From Devosia beringensis (lineage in GTDB: Bacteria; Pseudomonadota; Alphaproteobacteria; Rhizobiales; Devosiaceae): a stretch of 64,000 nt of DNA. How positions within the stretch are numbered: position 1 is the stretch's first letter; each line of letters opens with the position of its first letter. The notes under the pieces are model-generated. The model did no database searches and was not told the origin of the DNA. It was given only the letters and a program-made list of their open reading frames with translations. Both the position numbers and the translations under genes were made by a program. The stretch lies in NCBI RefSeq assembly GCF_014926585.1, contig NZ_CP045422.1, forward strand, positions 62,001-126,000, given 5' to 3'. Of the stretch, positions 48,084 to 56,786 are shown in pieces.

Positions 48084-48671
48084 ATGACCATCCTGCCCGA
48101 TCCCAGCCTGCGGCAGCCCAAGGGCGATCACAACCGGCGCCTGTCGCTTGAGCTCGAACCTGAAGCATTTGCCGCGGAAGCCGGCGTAACGCCCGAGCAG
48201 TTGCGCGACTATGAGCGCACGGCGCCCGACCATACGTTCGATGTCGAGGTGGCGCGCCGGGTGGGCCTGGCCCTCGAGCGGTTGGAGCAGGTCTTGCCCA
48301 ATTCACAGACCGGACGGAACAGTGCGGCCGCTGCACCGTTGTCTCCGGTGAACCCTCATGCAGGAGACTTTACCATGGACCACAGCAGCCACATTCGCCT
48401 GTCGCCCGAAGAGCTGACGCCAGCTGCGCTGGAAGGCGCCACGATCTATGGCGCTGACGATCACAAGGTCGGCCACGTGTCCCACATACACGGCACCGGC
48501 ATTTCCAGCCGCATCATCATCGATGTCGGTGGTTTCCTCGGCCTGGGCGCGAAGCCGGTCGCCGTTCCCGCCAATGAGCTCGAATTCATGCGCGACGCCG
48601 ATGGCGACGTCCATGCCGTCACGACCTGGACCAAGGACCAGCTTGAGCAGATGCCCGAGCATCACCACTGA
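48084..48671 (+). CDS. HTH-like plus PRC-barrel protein
   Basis: 195 residues from ATG 48084 (AAGGAG upstream). Residues about 20-75 look like a small HTH/antitoxin-like domain (LELEPEAFAAEAGVTPEQLR). Residues about 105-180 form a PRC barrel (LEGATIYGADDHKVGHVSHI, DVGGFLGLGAKPVAVPANEL). A second AGGAG with ATG at 48375 exactly precedes the PRC part, so a shorter product is likely. Position after the RpoE operon may indicate stress-linked expression. Confidence 0.72.
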   Translation: MTILPDPSLRQPKGDHNRRLSLELEPEAFAAEAGVTPEQLRDYERTAPDHTFDVEVARRVGLALERLEQVLPNSQTGRNSAAAAPLSPVNPHAGDFTMDHSSHIRLSPEELTPAALEGATIYGADDHKVGHVSHIHGTGISSRIIIDVGGFLGLGAKPVAVPANELEFMRDADGDVHAVTTWTKDQLEQMPEHHH

Positions 48672-48689
48672 TCCTGTCGCGCGCCAATA

Positions 48690-48722
48690 AAAACCCCCGG
48701 ACCTCAGGTCCGGGGGTTTTGC
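48690..48722. terminator. Bidirectional intrinsic terminator
   Basis: A long GC-rich stem, CCCCCGGACCT pairing with AGGTCCGGGGG, with an A run on the left and TTTT on the right. It ends both the PRC-barrel transcript and the convergent cfa operon. Confidence 0.88.
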
Positions 48723-48736
48723 TTTTCTACCGACCC

Positions 48737-49972
48737 TCAGACCGGGCGGCGATACTGGTAGATGCCGACGTCGATCGAGCCTTCGGCAAAGCCGGCCTCG
48801 CAATAGCTGAGATAGTAGATCCACTTGCGGCGGAACTCGTCGTCATAGCCAAGCGGGGCGATGACCGGCCAGCGCTCGAGGAAACGCTCGCGCCACAGCT
48901 TGAGCGTCTTGGCGTAGGACAGCCGGAACGTGTCGACATTTTCCAGTACCAGGCCGTATTTTTCGCCGAATTCCTTCATCACCGTCTTGGTCAGCAGCAT
49001 GCCGCCGGGGAAGATGTAGCGCTGGATGAAGTCGGGGCCGCTGCGATAGCCGTCAAAATCGGCCTCGTTGATGGTGATGGCCTGGATGGCGGCGGTGCCG
49101 CCCGGCTTGAGCCGGTCATGCACGGTCTGGAAATAGCTGTCCCAATTGTCTTCGCCCACGGCCTCGATCATCTCGATCGAGCCGATATGGTCGAACTGAC
49201 CCTCGGTATGGCGATAGTCCTCAAATACCAGGGTGGCATATTCATCGAGTCCCTGCTTGGCGAGGCGCTCCTTGCCATATTTGAGCTGCTCGGCCGACAG
49301 GGTGATGCCGCGCAGATTGGCCTGGTAGTCGCGCGCTACCGTCTCGGCAAAGCCGCCCCAGCCGCAGCCGATCTCGAGCACCGAGGAACCCGGGGTGATG
49401 CCGGCAAGGTCGGCGACGCGGCGGTACTTGATGTTCTGGGCTTCCTCGAGGCTCTGATCGCCCGAGGTGAACAGCGCCGAGGAATAGGTCATGGAGGGGT
49501 CGAGCCACTGCCCGTAGAAATCATTGCCCAGGTCATAGTGCTCGGCAATGTTCTTCTTGGAGCCCTCGAGCGTGTTGCGGCGCGACAGATGGTAGTGCAG
49601 ATCGCCGGCGGCGCGGCGGAAGAAGCCCGGATTGGCCTGCTCGAACATGTCGCGGTTCTGCAGGAAGAAGCGCAACAAGGCGGTGAGGTCGTCGACCTCG
49701 ATATCGCCGTTCATATAGGCCGCGGCAAAGCCGACCGTACCGCGCTGCATGGCTTCGCTGAGCACCCGGAAATTGTTGAGGCGCAGCACGGCGTGTTCGC
49801 CGGTCGCCGGATTGCCGATGGTGCGGGTGCGACCATTGGGGAAAATCACCGTCACCGATCCGTGCTGCGGCTTGCCCACCAGCCAGACGCCGATGCGATC
49901 AACCGCCCAGGAGACCACACTCGTCCACGGCGTAACGCCGGTATTGCTGTTGTCGATTGCTGTTTTAGTCAT
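48737..49972 (-). CDS. cfa: Cyclopropane-fatty-acyl-phospholipid synthase
   Basis: 411 residues from ATG 49972. SAM-binding motif VLEIGCGWGGFAE, and the CFA synthase pattern NIAEHYDLGNDFYGQWLDPS, MTYSSALF and YIFPGGMLL. It methylates membrane lipid double bonds from SAM. Third gene of the FAD oxidoreductase-DUF1365-cfa operon behind an RpoE-type promoter. In Rhodobacter, homologues in the RpoE regulon are tied to furan or methylated fatty acids, so the product may not be a plain cyclopropane lipid. Confidence 0.9.
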   Translation of the reverse strand: MTKTAIDNSNTGVTPWTSVVSWAVDRIGVWLVGKPQHGSVTVIFPNGRTRTIGNPATGEHAVLRLNNFRVLSEAMQRGTVGFAAAYMNGDIEVDDLTALLRFFLQNRDMFEQANPGFFRRAAGDLHYHLSRRNTLEGSKKNIAEHYDLGNDFYGQWLDPSMTYSSALFTSGDQSLEEAQNIKYRRVADLAGITPGSSVLEIGCGWGGFAETVARDYQANLRGITLSAEQLKYGKERLAKQGLDEYATLVFEDYRHTEGQFDHIGSIEMIEAVGEDNWDSYFQTVHDRLKPGGTAAIQAITINEADFDGYRSGPDFIQRYIFPGGMLLTKTVMKEFGEKYGLVLENVDTFRLSYAKTLKLWRERFLERWPVIAPLGYDDEFRRKWIYYLSYCEAGFAEGSIDVGIYQYRRPV

Positions 49973-49997
49973 TGGCCCCAGAGATCCAACTCGTCCA

Positions 49998-50771
49998 CTA
50001 AGCTTGGTGTCCACGCTTGAGGTGGCGCCGCAGTTTCAATGTCAGCGGCATGCCTTTCAGCAGAAGCAGCAGGGCCTCCCAATGTATGCCCAGCACCACT
50101 TTAGCGGTCATAAATGGATATGCAAGCAGCAGTTTCAAGAGGATTTTGTCGGTCAGCGGTCGTCGCTTACCCTCGAAATAGGCAGTCAGTATCCCCCCCT
50201 CCCCGGTCGACAGGGTAATGCCGACAAAGACCTGTTCGTCCGGTGCACGGACAGAAAAGCGGTAGCTGCCCTCGAGCGTGTTGAAGGGCGACACATAGAA
50301 GGCCTTGCGGGCCTCGTGATGCAGCTCCTCTCCGTGGCCGGCCACGGTGGCCTCGTAGAAATGGTGCTCGCCAAAGGTATTGCTGACCTCATAGGCCAGG
50401 AACCGCGTCACCCCTTCGGCGTCGTCGCAGAAATAGACGGTGATGGGATTGAAGGCAAAGCCTAGAAGGCGCGGATAGGCCAGCATGCGGATGCGGGCGA
50501 TCTCGCCTGCACCGGCCGCAGCCGCCTTGCCGCGAATGAAGGCGGCGATGCTGGAGCCGTCGCGCGGGCCGAAGTCGCGGGTGACCAGCGAGACCAGGTT
50601 GAAACGGTCGAGCGAGAAGAACCGCAGGCTCCTGTCGAGCGCCTCGAGCTGGTCGAGATCGACCAGCATGGAAAACACGCGATAGCGCAGGGCATGGCGT
50701 TTCGGCCGGGCCCGCTTGTGCACTACGTCACCGGCATAGATGGCGCCGAGCATGTCCGTCGTAACGGTCAC
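49998..50771 (-). CDS. DUF1365 family protein
   Basis: 257 residues. AGDVVHKRARPKRHALRYRV at the N-terminus, LGFAFNPITVYFCDD and GEHHFYEATV are the family's marks (COG3496). Function unproven; always found with COG2907 FAD oxidoreductases and Cfa-like methylases, which points to lipid modification. ATGA overlap with the oxidoreductase. Confidence 0.88.
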   Translation of the reverse strand: MTVTTDMLGAIYAGDVVHKRARPKRHALRYRVFSMLVDLDQLEALDRSLRFFSLDRFNLVSLVTRDFGPRDGSSIAAFIRGKAAAAGAGEIARIRMLAYPRLLGFAFNPITVYFCDDAEGVTRFLAYEVSNTFGEHHFYEATVAGHGEELHHEARKAFYVSPFNTLEGSYRFSVRAPDEQVFVGITLSTGEGGILTAYFEGKRRPLTDKILLKLLLAYPFMTAKVVLGIHWEALLLLLKGMPLTLKLRRHLKRGHQA

Positions 50772-52102
50772 TCCGCCGCCCGCAGGCTCTGGTCGCCGGC
50801 AGTCCAGTTATGGGCGATGCGGTCGCGCTGCTGGCCGACCTGCCAGGGGCGCTGCACAGGGCCGATGCGCTCGGCCACTTCGAGCCCCGCCTGCAGGCCG
50901 TCCTCGTGGAAGCCGTAGCCCATCCAGGCACCGGCAAACCAGGTCCCCTGCACGCCCTGGACCTGCCAGAGGTCCTTCTGCGCCGTGATGGCGGCGGCGT
51001 CGAACAGGGGATGGGCGTAATCGACCTCGTATTGCACCGTGCCCGGCGCGAAGTCCCGATGCGGATTGAGCGTGACGAAGAGATTGGTCTTGGTGGCCAG
51101 CGGCTGCAGGCTGTTCATCCAGTAGGTCAGACTGAGCGCGCTCTCGCCCTTGGCGGCGCGCAGATAGTTCCAGGATGACCAAAGATGCTTGCGGCGCGGC
51201 ATGAAGCTGGCGTCGGTATGCAGCACGGCGTGATTATTGTTGAAGCGGAAGGCGCCCAGCACGCGGCGCTCGGCCTCGGTTGGCTCGGCCAGCAAAGCCA
51301 GCGCCTCATCGGCATGGCAGGCAAAGACGACCTGGTCGAAATGGCGGCGGCTGCCGTCGGCAAAGACCAGATCGGCGCCGTGGGCGTCACGGCGGACCGA
51401 GGCGATTTCGGCACCCAGCTCGGTGGCAAATGTGCTCTGCGCGGCCAGGCGCTGCACATATTGGCCGCTGCCGCCCTGGACAGTGCGCCAGAGCGGGCGG
51501 TTGTTGACCTGCAGCAGCGAGTGATTGGCGAAGAATTCGATGAAGGTGCGCGCCGGAAAGTCGAGCATGCCTTGGGACGGCGTCGACCAGATGGCGGCGG
51601 AAATGGGCAGGATGTGATCCTGGATGAAGATCTTGGAATAGCCGAAGCGTTCGAGGAACTGGCCGATCGAGAGATCATCGCTGCAGGTGGCGATCTGCTG
51701 CTCGGCCTTGCGGAAGAAGCGCATGATGTCGCTGACCAGGCGCCAGTGCTGCGGGCGGATGATGTTGCGGCGCTGGCCGAACAGGCCATTGAGATACTCT
51801 CCGGAATATTCACGCTGGCCCTCGCCGATGGAGACGGCAAAGCTCATCCAGGAGGCCGCCGTGGGCACGCCGAGATGGGCAAAGAAGGCGGTCAGATTAG
51901 GGTAGTTCTGCTCGTTATAGACAATGAAGCCGGTATCGACGGCGACCTGGCCCTCGGGGGTGGTGGCCATGAAGGTATTGGCATGGCCGCCCAGCCGCGA
52001 CTGGCGCTCGAAAACGGTGACATCCTGGGACTTGGAGAGCAGCCAAGCGGCTGAAAGGCCTGAGATTCCCGATCCGATAACGGCGATGCGGCTAGCGGTC
52101 AT
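50768..52102 (-). CDS. FAD-dependent oxidoreductase (COG2907)
   Basis: 444 residues from ATG 52102. N-terminal FAD motif AVIGSGISGLSAAWLLSKS, then TVFERQSRLGGHANT, and the C-terminal FAD-binding stretch GTWFAGAWMGYGFHEDGLQA. Amine-oxidase-like or desaturase/oxidase type. First gene of the three-gene lipid module, directly after an RpoE-type promoter. Probably oxidises a fatty acyl chain that Cfa methylates. Confidence 0.87.
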   Translation of the reverse strand: MTASRIAVIGSGISGLSAAWLLSKSQDVTVFERQSRLGGHANTFMATTPEGQVAVDTGFIVYNEQNYPNLTAFFAHLGVPTAASWMSFAVSIGEGQREYSGEYLNGLFGQRRNIIRPQHWRLVSDIMRFFRKAEQQIATCSDDLSIGQFLERFGYSKIFIQDHILPISAAIWSTPSQGMLDFPARTFIEFFANHSLLQVNNRPLWRTVQGGSGQYVQRLAAQSTFATELGAEIASVRRDAHGADLVFADGSRRHFDQVVFACHADEALALLAEPTEAERRVLGAFRFNNNHAVLHTDASFMPRRKHLWSSWNYLRAAKGESALSLTYWMNSLQPLATKTNLFVTLNPHRDFAPGTVQYEVDYAHPLFDAAAITAQKDLWQVQGVQGTWFAGAWMGYGFHEDGLQAGLEVAERIGPVQRPWQVGQQRDRIAHNWTAGDQSLRAAE

Positions 52103-52133
52103 GATCGAGGAGTCTCCGTCTTGGCTGTGGGCC

Positions 52134-52163
52134 TTGTTACGCACGCAGTTACGGAGTGGATCA
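52134..52163 (-). promoter_or_regulatory. RpoE (ECF11)-type promoter of the lipid-modification operon
   Basis: On the minus strand TGATCC (52163-52158), 18 bp, TAACAA (52139-52134). Identical -35 and spacing to the promoter upstream of rpoE. The ATG of the FAD oxidoreductase is 32 bases further. This links the operon to the sigma factor 6 kb away. Confidence 0.75.
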
Positions 52164-52180
52164 GCACAAAGTTTCTGATT

Positions 52181-53968
52181 TCACTTGGGTTTTGCCAGAT
52201 CGGTCAGGCGGAACTGCACCTGTTCGCGACCCTGATAGTGATCGATGCTGAGGCTGCCGGCGAAGTGAAAGGCCCCCTCATTGCCGCGCAGCAGGGCATC
52301 GCCGATGGCGGTGCTGGCGGCGCGGAAGGCGATGGCCTTGAGCCGGGCGCCGTCCTCGGAGACCAATGCAAAGCTGACATGGCCGCCCTTGCCGACCACC
52401 TGGGCGAACTTGGCACGATGGGCGGGAAAGGCGATGACCGGTCCGGGATTGCCCGAACCATAGGGCCCTGCCCGCTCGAGATCCTTGACCAGGTCGATGC
52501 TGGCGCCGCGGGCGGTCAGCGCCGCGTCGATCTTGAGGGCGGTGGCGGCACGGGCAATGGCGACGTCGACCGAGAGGGCGTCGGCTAGAAAAGCGCGGAA
52601 GGCCCCGAGCTGACCCGGCTTGATGGTGATGCCGGCCGCCATGGCGTGGCCGCCGCCCTTGACGATCAGGCCGGTCTCGACCGCGCGGATCACCGCGCTG
52701 CCCAGGTCGACGCCGGGCATGGAGCGGCCCGAGCCGGTGCCGGTGCCGTCGGCATTGAGGGCAATGGCAAAGGCGGGGCGCTCGAAGCGGTCCTTGAGGC
52801 GCGAGGCGATGAGGCCGACGACGCCGGGATGCCAGTTGGCCGAGGCCAGGACGAGCACCGGCGGGCCCTCGCCGCTGCCGATCTCGAGCTCGGCCACGGC
52901 GACGGCTTCCTCGACCGCCTCGACCTCGATGCGCTGGCGTTCGGTATTGAGGTCGTCGAGCCGGGCGGCGATGGCGAGCGCATGGTGCTCGTCGTCGACG
53001 GTCAGCAGTTCGGTGCCCAGCGCGGCATTGCCGATCCGGCCACCGGCATTGATGCGCGGGCCGATGAGAAAGCCCAGGTGATAAGGGTTGAGCGGGCCCG
53101 AGACGCGGGCCGCCAGCGCCAGCGCGGCAATGCCGACATTGTCGCCGCGGCGGGCGACCTCGAGGCCACGCACCACAAAGGCGCGGTTGAGCCCGACCAA
53201 GGGCACCACATCGCAGACCGTGCCGAGGGCGACGATATCGAGCAGCTTGAGCAGGTCGGGCAGTCCGGTGTCGCCGCGCTGGCGCAGTACGCGGTTGACG
53301 GCCACCAGCACCATGAAGGTCACGCCGGCGGCGCAGAGATAGCCCAGGCCAGAAATATCGTCGGGCCGGTTGGGATTGACCAGGGCATTGGCCTCGGGCA
53401 GCGCGTGATCGGCCAGATGGTGGTCGATGACCAGCACATCGGCGCCGCGGCTGCGGGCATGGGCAATGGGTTTTTCGCTGGTGGTGCCGCAGTCGAGCGT
53501 GATGATCAGCGTGGCGCCGGCATCGATCAGCTTGTCCATGGCCGCGATATTGGGACCATAGCCCTCAAAGATGCGGTCCGGGATATGCACCTGCGGCTCG
53601 AGGCCAAAGTGGCGGAGGTAGCGCGCCATCAGGGCGCAGGAACAGGCGCCATCGACGTCATAATCGCCAAACAGGGCCACCGATTCATTGTCGGCAACGG
53701 CCTTGGCCAGCCGGTCGGCCAGGCCATCCATGGCGGTCAGGGTCGACGGATCGGGCATCAGCCCGCGAATAGTGGGCTCGAGGTATTTTTCGGCGTCATC
53801 AAGGGCGATGCCGCGCGCCGCCATGACGCGGGCGAGAATTTCGGACGTGCCATTGCGCTGGGCAATGGCCGTGGCGATGCGGGTAGCGGCTGGATCGAGC
53901 CGATCCACCCAGGCGCGGCCCGTGACCGAGCGGGAGACATCAAGAAAAGGGCGCGGCGCATCGAGCAT
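52181..53968 (-). CDS. recJ: Single-stranded-DNA 5'-exonuclease RecJ
   Basis: 595 residues. DHH motifs LFGDYDVDGACSCALM, LDCGTTSEKP and VIDHHLADH; DHHA1 motif GGGHAMAAGI; C-terminal OB part. Acts in recombination and mismatch repair. Normal length for Alphaproteobacteria. It follows glpX closely and probably shares its transcript. Confidence 0.94.
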   Translation of the reverse strand: MLDAPRPFLDVSRSVTGRAWVDRLDPAATRIATAIAQRNGTSEILARVMAARGIALDDAEKYLEPTIRGLMPDPSTLTAMDGLADRLAKAVADNESVALFGDYDVDGACSCALMARYLRHFGLEPQVHIPDRIFEGYGPNIAAMDKLIDAGATLIITLDCGTTSEKPIAHARSRGADVLVIDHHLADHALPEANALVNPNRPDDISGLGYLCAAGVTFMVLVAVNRVLRQRGDTGLPDLLKLLDIVALGTVCDVVPLVGLNRAFVVRGLEVARRGDNVGIAALALAARVSGPLNPYHLGFLIGPRINAGGRIGNAALGTELLTVDDEHHALAIAARLDDLNTERQRIEVEAVEEAVAVAELEIGSGEGPPVLVLASANWHPGVVGLIASRLKDRFERPAFAIALNADGTGTGSGRSMPGVDLGSAVIRAVETGLIVKGGGHAMAAGITIKPGQLGAFRAFLADALSVDVAIARAATALKIDAALTARGASIDLVKDLERAGPYGSGNPGPVIAFPAHRAKFAQVVGKGGHVSFALVSEDGARLKAIAFRAASTAIGDALLRGNEGAFHFAGSLSIDHYQGREQVQFRLTDLAKPK

Positions 53969-54014
53969 GGCTCAGAGGTAGGCGATTTGGACGCAGCGCG
54001 AAAGGACTATCCCC

Positions 54015-55001
54015 TTACCGCGCATGCCGCGCCTTGATCCAGCGTACCGTCTGGCTCCAGGAGCGCATTACGACAGTGCTGGTCTCGACGCGGTTGCGGC
54101 GCAGCCGGACGCCCTCGAGCAGGGTGCCGTCGGTGACGCCGGTGGCCGCCACCAGCACGTCGCCGGCGGCCAGATCGGTAACGTCATAGATACGGTTTGG
54201 ATCGGTAATGCCCATTTCGCGGGCGCGTTCGCGTTTGGCCGGCGTATCGAGGATCAGCTTGCCCTGCATGTGACCGCCGATGCAGCGCAGGGCCGCCGCG
54301 GCCAGCACGCCTTCGGGAGCGCCGCCGGAGCCGAGATAGATATCGATGCCGGTATCCTCGGTGCTGACGGCATGGATGACGCCGGCAATGTCGCCGTCGC
54401 TGATCAGCTTGACCGCGACGCCGGTGGCGCGCAGTTCCTCGATCAGCCCGGCATGGCGCGGCCGGTCAAGCACGATGGCGGTGATCTCGTTGAGCGGCAC
54501 GCCCTTGGCCTTGGCCAAGGCGTTGACGTTCTGGGTGGCAGTCCAGTCGATATGCACCGTGCCTGCCGGATATTCGGCGCCGATGGCGATCTTGTGCATA
54601 TAGACGTTGCGAGCGACGTTGAGCAGGCCGCCGCGCTCGGCCATGGCCAGCACGACGATGGAATCGGGCTGGTTCTTGGCGCAGAGGGTGACGCCTTCGA
54701 GCGGGTCGACGGCAATATCGACCTGCGGACCGCTGCCCAGACCGACCGCCTGGCCGATATAGAGTTCATCGCATTCGTTTTCCTCGCCCTCGCCAATGAC
54801 GATGCGGCCGGCAATGGCAACGCTGTCCAGTTGCGCCTTCATGGCCTGTACAGCGGCATCATCGGCCGCCTTTTCATTGCCCTTGCCGCGCCATTCGGCG
54901 GCGGCAATGGCGGCGGCCTCGGTGACGCGCACCAGTTCGAGCGCCAGGCTGCGGTGCAGGTTGGCGGGGCTCTTGCCGCCCTCGACTTTGCTCAGCTTCA
55001 T
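54015..55001 (-). CDS. glpX: Class II fructose-1,6-bisphosphatase
   Basis: 328 residues from ATG 55001 (GGAGG upstream). Metal-binding IGEGEENECDELY and DPLEGV, and YLGSGGAPEGVLAAAALRCI are the GlpX signatures. Gluconeogenic hydrolysis of fructose-1,6-bisphosphate. The gene order hom-glpX-recJ is common in Hyphomicrobiales. The 162 bases to the right hold no gene. Confidence 0.93.
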   Translation of the reverse strand: MKLSKVEGGKSPANLHRSLALELVRVTEAAAIAAAEWRGKGNEKAADDAAVQAMKAQLDSVAIAGRIVIGEGEENECDELYIGQAVGLGSGPQVDIAVDPLEGVTLCAKNQPDSIVVLAMAERGGLLNVARNVYMHKIAIGAEYPAGTVHIDWTATQNVNALAKAKGVPLNEITAIVLDRPRHAGLIEELRATGVAVKLISDGDIAGVIHAVSTEDTGIDIYLGSGGAPEGVLAAAALRCIGGHMQGKLILDTPAKRERAREMGITDPNRIYDVTDLAAGDVLVAATGVTDGTLLEGVRLRRNRVETSTVVMRSWSQTVRWIKARHAR

Positions 55002-55163
55002 GTGTCCTCCCTCAAGGCACATCGCGAGAGCGTGATGACGGCCTGCGAATCCAGGTTCTCTCCGCTCCGGTGCTCACGTGCAGAACGCACGCTGCGCGCC
55101 GGTTCTCGATAACCCGTCTTCTCGACTCGTCCTGACGCACTCTCAATGCACCTTGCCGGTGAT

Positions 55164-56672
55164 CTAGAGCGTTTCGATCCGGATCAATTGCGGTTGTCCG
55201 ACGATAAACCCGTCGGCGGCGATCTGCGCAAGCGATTCACGCACGGCCGATTCCAAAGTCTGTTGAGTGATCATCACCACCGTGCGGGTCGGCGAGCCAT
55301 CGGGTGCGATGGCCTTAGCGCTCAAATCGGACCGCTGGATGACAGAATCGATGGAAATGCCGCGCTCGCCCATGCGGGTGGCGATGGCGGCGAGCGCCCC
55401 GGGCACATCCTTGGCGCTGAGGCGGATGTAGTAGCCGCCATCATGCGGCCGCATGGCGGCCTCGCGATAGGGCAGCAATTCATCGGAGGGCACGCCAAGC
55501 GGCGGCACGCGCGTGCCGCGGGCAATGTCGAGAATGTCCGACAGCACCGAGGAAGCCGTGGGCGGACCGCCCGCGCCGGGGCCGGCCAGCAGCAGTTCGT
55601 GTACGTGGTCGGTTTCCAGTGCCACGGCATTCATCACCCCGTCGACGCCGGCAATGGCGCTGCCCTTGGGCACGAAGGTGGGATGGACGCGCTGCTCGAT
55701 GCCGTCATCGGTGCGCTGGGCAATGCCGAGCAGCTTGATCTTGTAGCCAAGGTCGGCGGCCACCTGGATATCGTGCTGGGTGATGCCGGTAATGCCCTCG
55801 ACCCGGATCTTGTCGGGGGCCAGTTCATAGCCGAAGCAGAGCGTGGCCAGGATGGCCAGCTTGTGGGCGGTGTCATAACCGTCGACGTCAAAGCTCGGAT
55901 CGGCCTCGGCATAGCCCAGCGCCTGGGCGTCCTTGAGGCAATCGGCAAAGGAGATGTCCTCGTTGCCCATGCGGGTGAGGATATAGTTGCAGGTGCCGTT
56001 CATGATGCCGAAGACCTTGGCGATGCGGGCCGAGCCCAGCCCCTCGCGCAGGGTCTTGACCACCGGAATGCCGCCAGCGACCGCCGCTTCAAAGCCCAGC
56101 TGGGCGCCGGTATCCTCGGCCAGCTTGGCCAGTTCGGTGCCATGCTTGGCCAGCAGCGCCTTGTTGGCGGTGACCACGGGGCGGCCGATTTCCAGCGCCG
56201 CCTTGACGGCGGCCAACGCCGGGCCGTCTTCGCCGCCGATCAGCTCGACGAACAGGTCGATGCCATCGGACTTGGCCAAAGCCACCGGATCGTCGAACCA
56301 GTCCAGCTCCGAGATGTCGATGCCGCGATCGCGCGAGCGCGACCGGGCGGCCACAGCGGTCACGACGAGCTGGCGTCCGAGCTTTTTGGTCAGCTCTGCA
56401 CCGTCCTTTTGCAGGATGCGCACCAGGGTGGCGCCGACATTGCCCAGGCCCGCCACGCCGACCCGCAACGGCGGCAGCGCCGTGCCGTCGCCGAATTCCT
56501 GCATCGCCTTGAGGATGCGGGTGCGGGTGTCGGAACGCGGCTCACGCCCCTCGCGCAGGTCGAAGACGAAGAGCGGATCGCCCGCCACGGTCCGGCCGAA
56601 CCGGGTCGGCGTCCACCCGCGGGCGGAGATAAAGGTTTCAACGGCTTGGCGGAAAGACTGGATATCGCTCAT
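55164..56672 (-). CDS. hom: Homoserine dehydrogenase with N-terminal HTH-like extension
   Basis: 502 residues. Residues about 70-390 are the NAD-binding and catalytic parts (RVGVAGLGNVGATLVRIL, TANKALLAKHG, GIMNGTCNYILTRM, AEADPSFDVDGYD), and about 415-500 an ACT domain. Residues 1-62 (QSFRQAVETFISARGWTPTR, FGRTVAGDPLFVFDLREGRE) look like a small stand-alone HTH-type protein of this order, here fused in frame; typical Hom is about 435 residues. No internal start precedes the dehydrogenase. Reduces aspartate semialdehyde to homoserine for threonine and methionine. Confidence 0.9.
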   Translation of the reverse strand: MSDIQSFRQAVETFISARGWTPTRFGRTVAGDPLFVFDLREGREPRSDTRTRILKAMQEFGDGTALPPLRVGVAGLGNVGATLVRILQKDGAELTKKLGRQLVVTAVAARSRSRDRGIDISELDWFDDPVALAKSDGIDLFVELIGGEDGPALAAVKAALEIGRPVVTANKALLAKHGTELAKLAEDTGAQLGFEAAVAGGIPVVKTLREGLGSARIAKVFGIMNGTCNYILTRMGNEDISFADCLKDAQALGYAEADPSFDVDGYDTAHKLAILATLCFGYELAPDKIRVEGITGITQHDIQVAADLGYKIKLLGIAQRTDDGIEQRVHPTFVPKGSAIAGVDGVMNAVALETDHVHELLLAGPGAGGPPTASSVLSDILDIARGTRVPPLGVPSDELLPYREAAMRPHDGGYYIRLSAKDVPGALAAIATRMGERGISIDSVIQRSDLSAKAIAPDGSPTRTVVMITQQTLESAVRESLAQIAADGFIVGQPQLIRIETL

Positions 56673-56786
56673 GGTGGCGACATCTGCATAGGAATATGCC
56701 TAGTCGTCAATAGGAGTTCACCGAAAACCCTTGCAGATCTGGGCCATGCCTACCGATTGGTCGACATGGCCAAATCTGCGCGCCGA

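Noticed and set aside
48719..50020. A 433-codon rightward open frame
   Set aside because: Antisense to cfa, which has an intact SAM motif and the correct length.
52646..54037. A 463-codon rightward open frame
   Set aside because: Antisense to recJ, with Asp/His/Gly-rich shadow composition.
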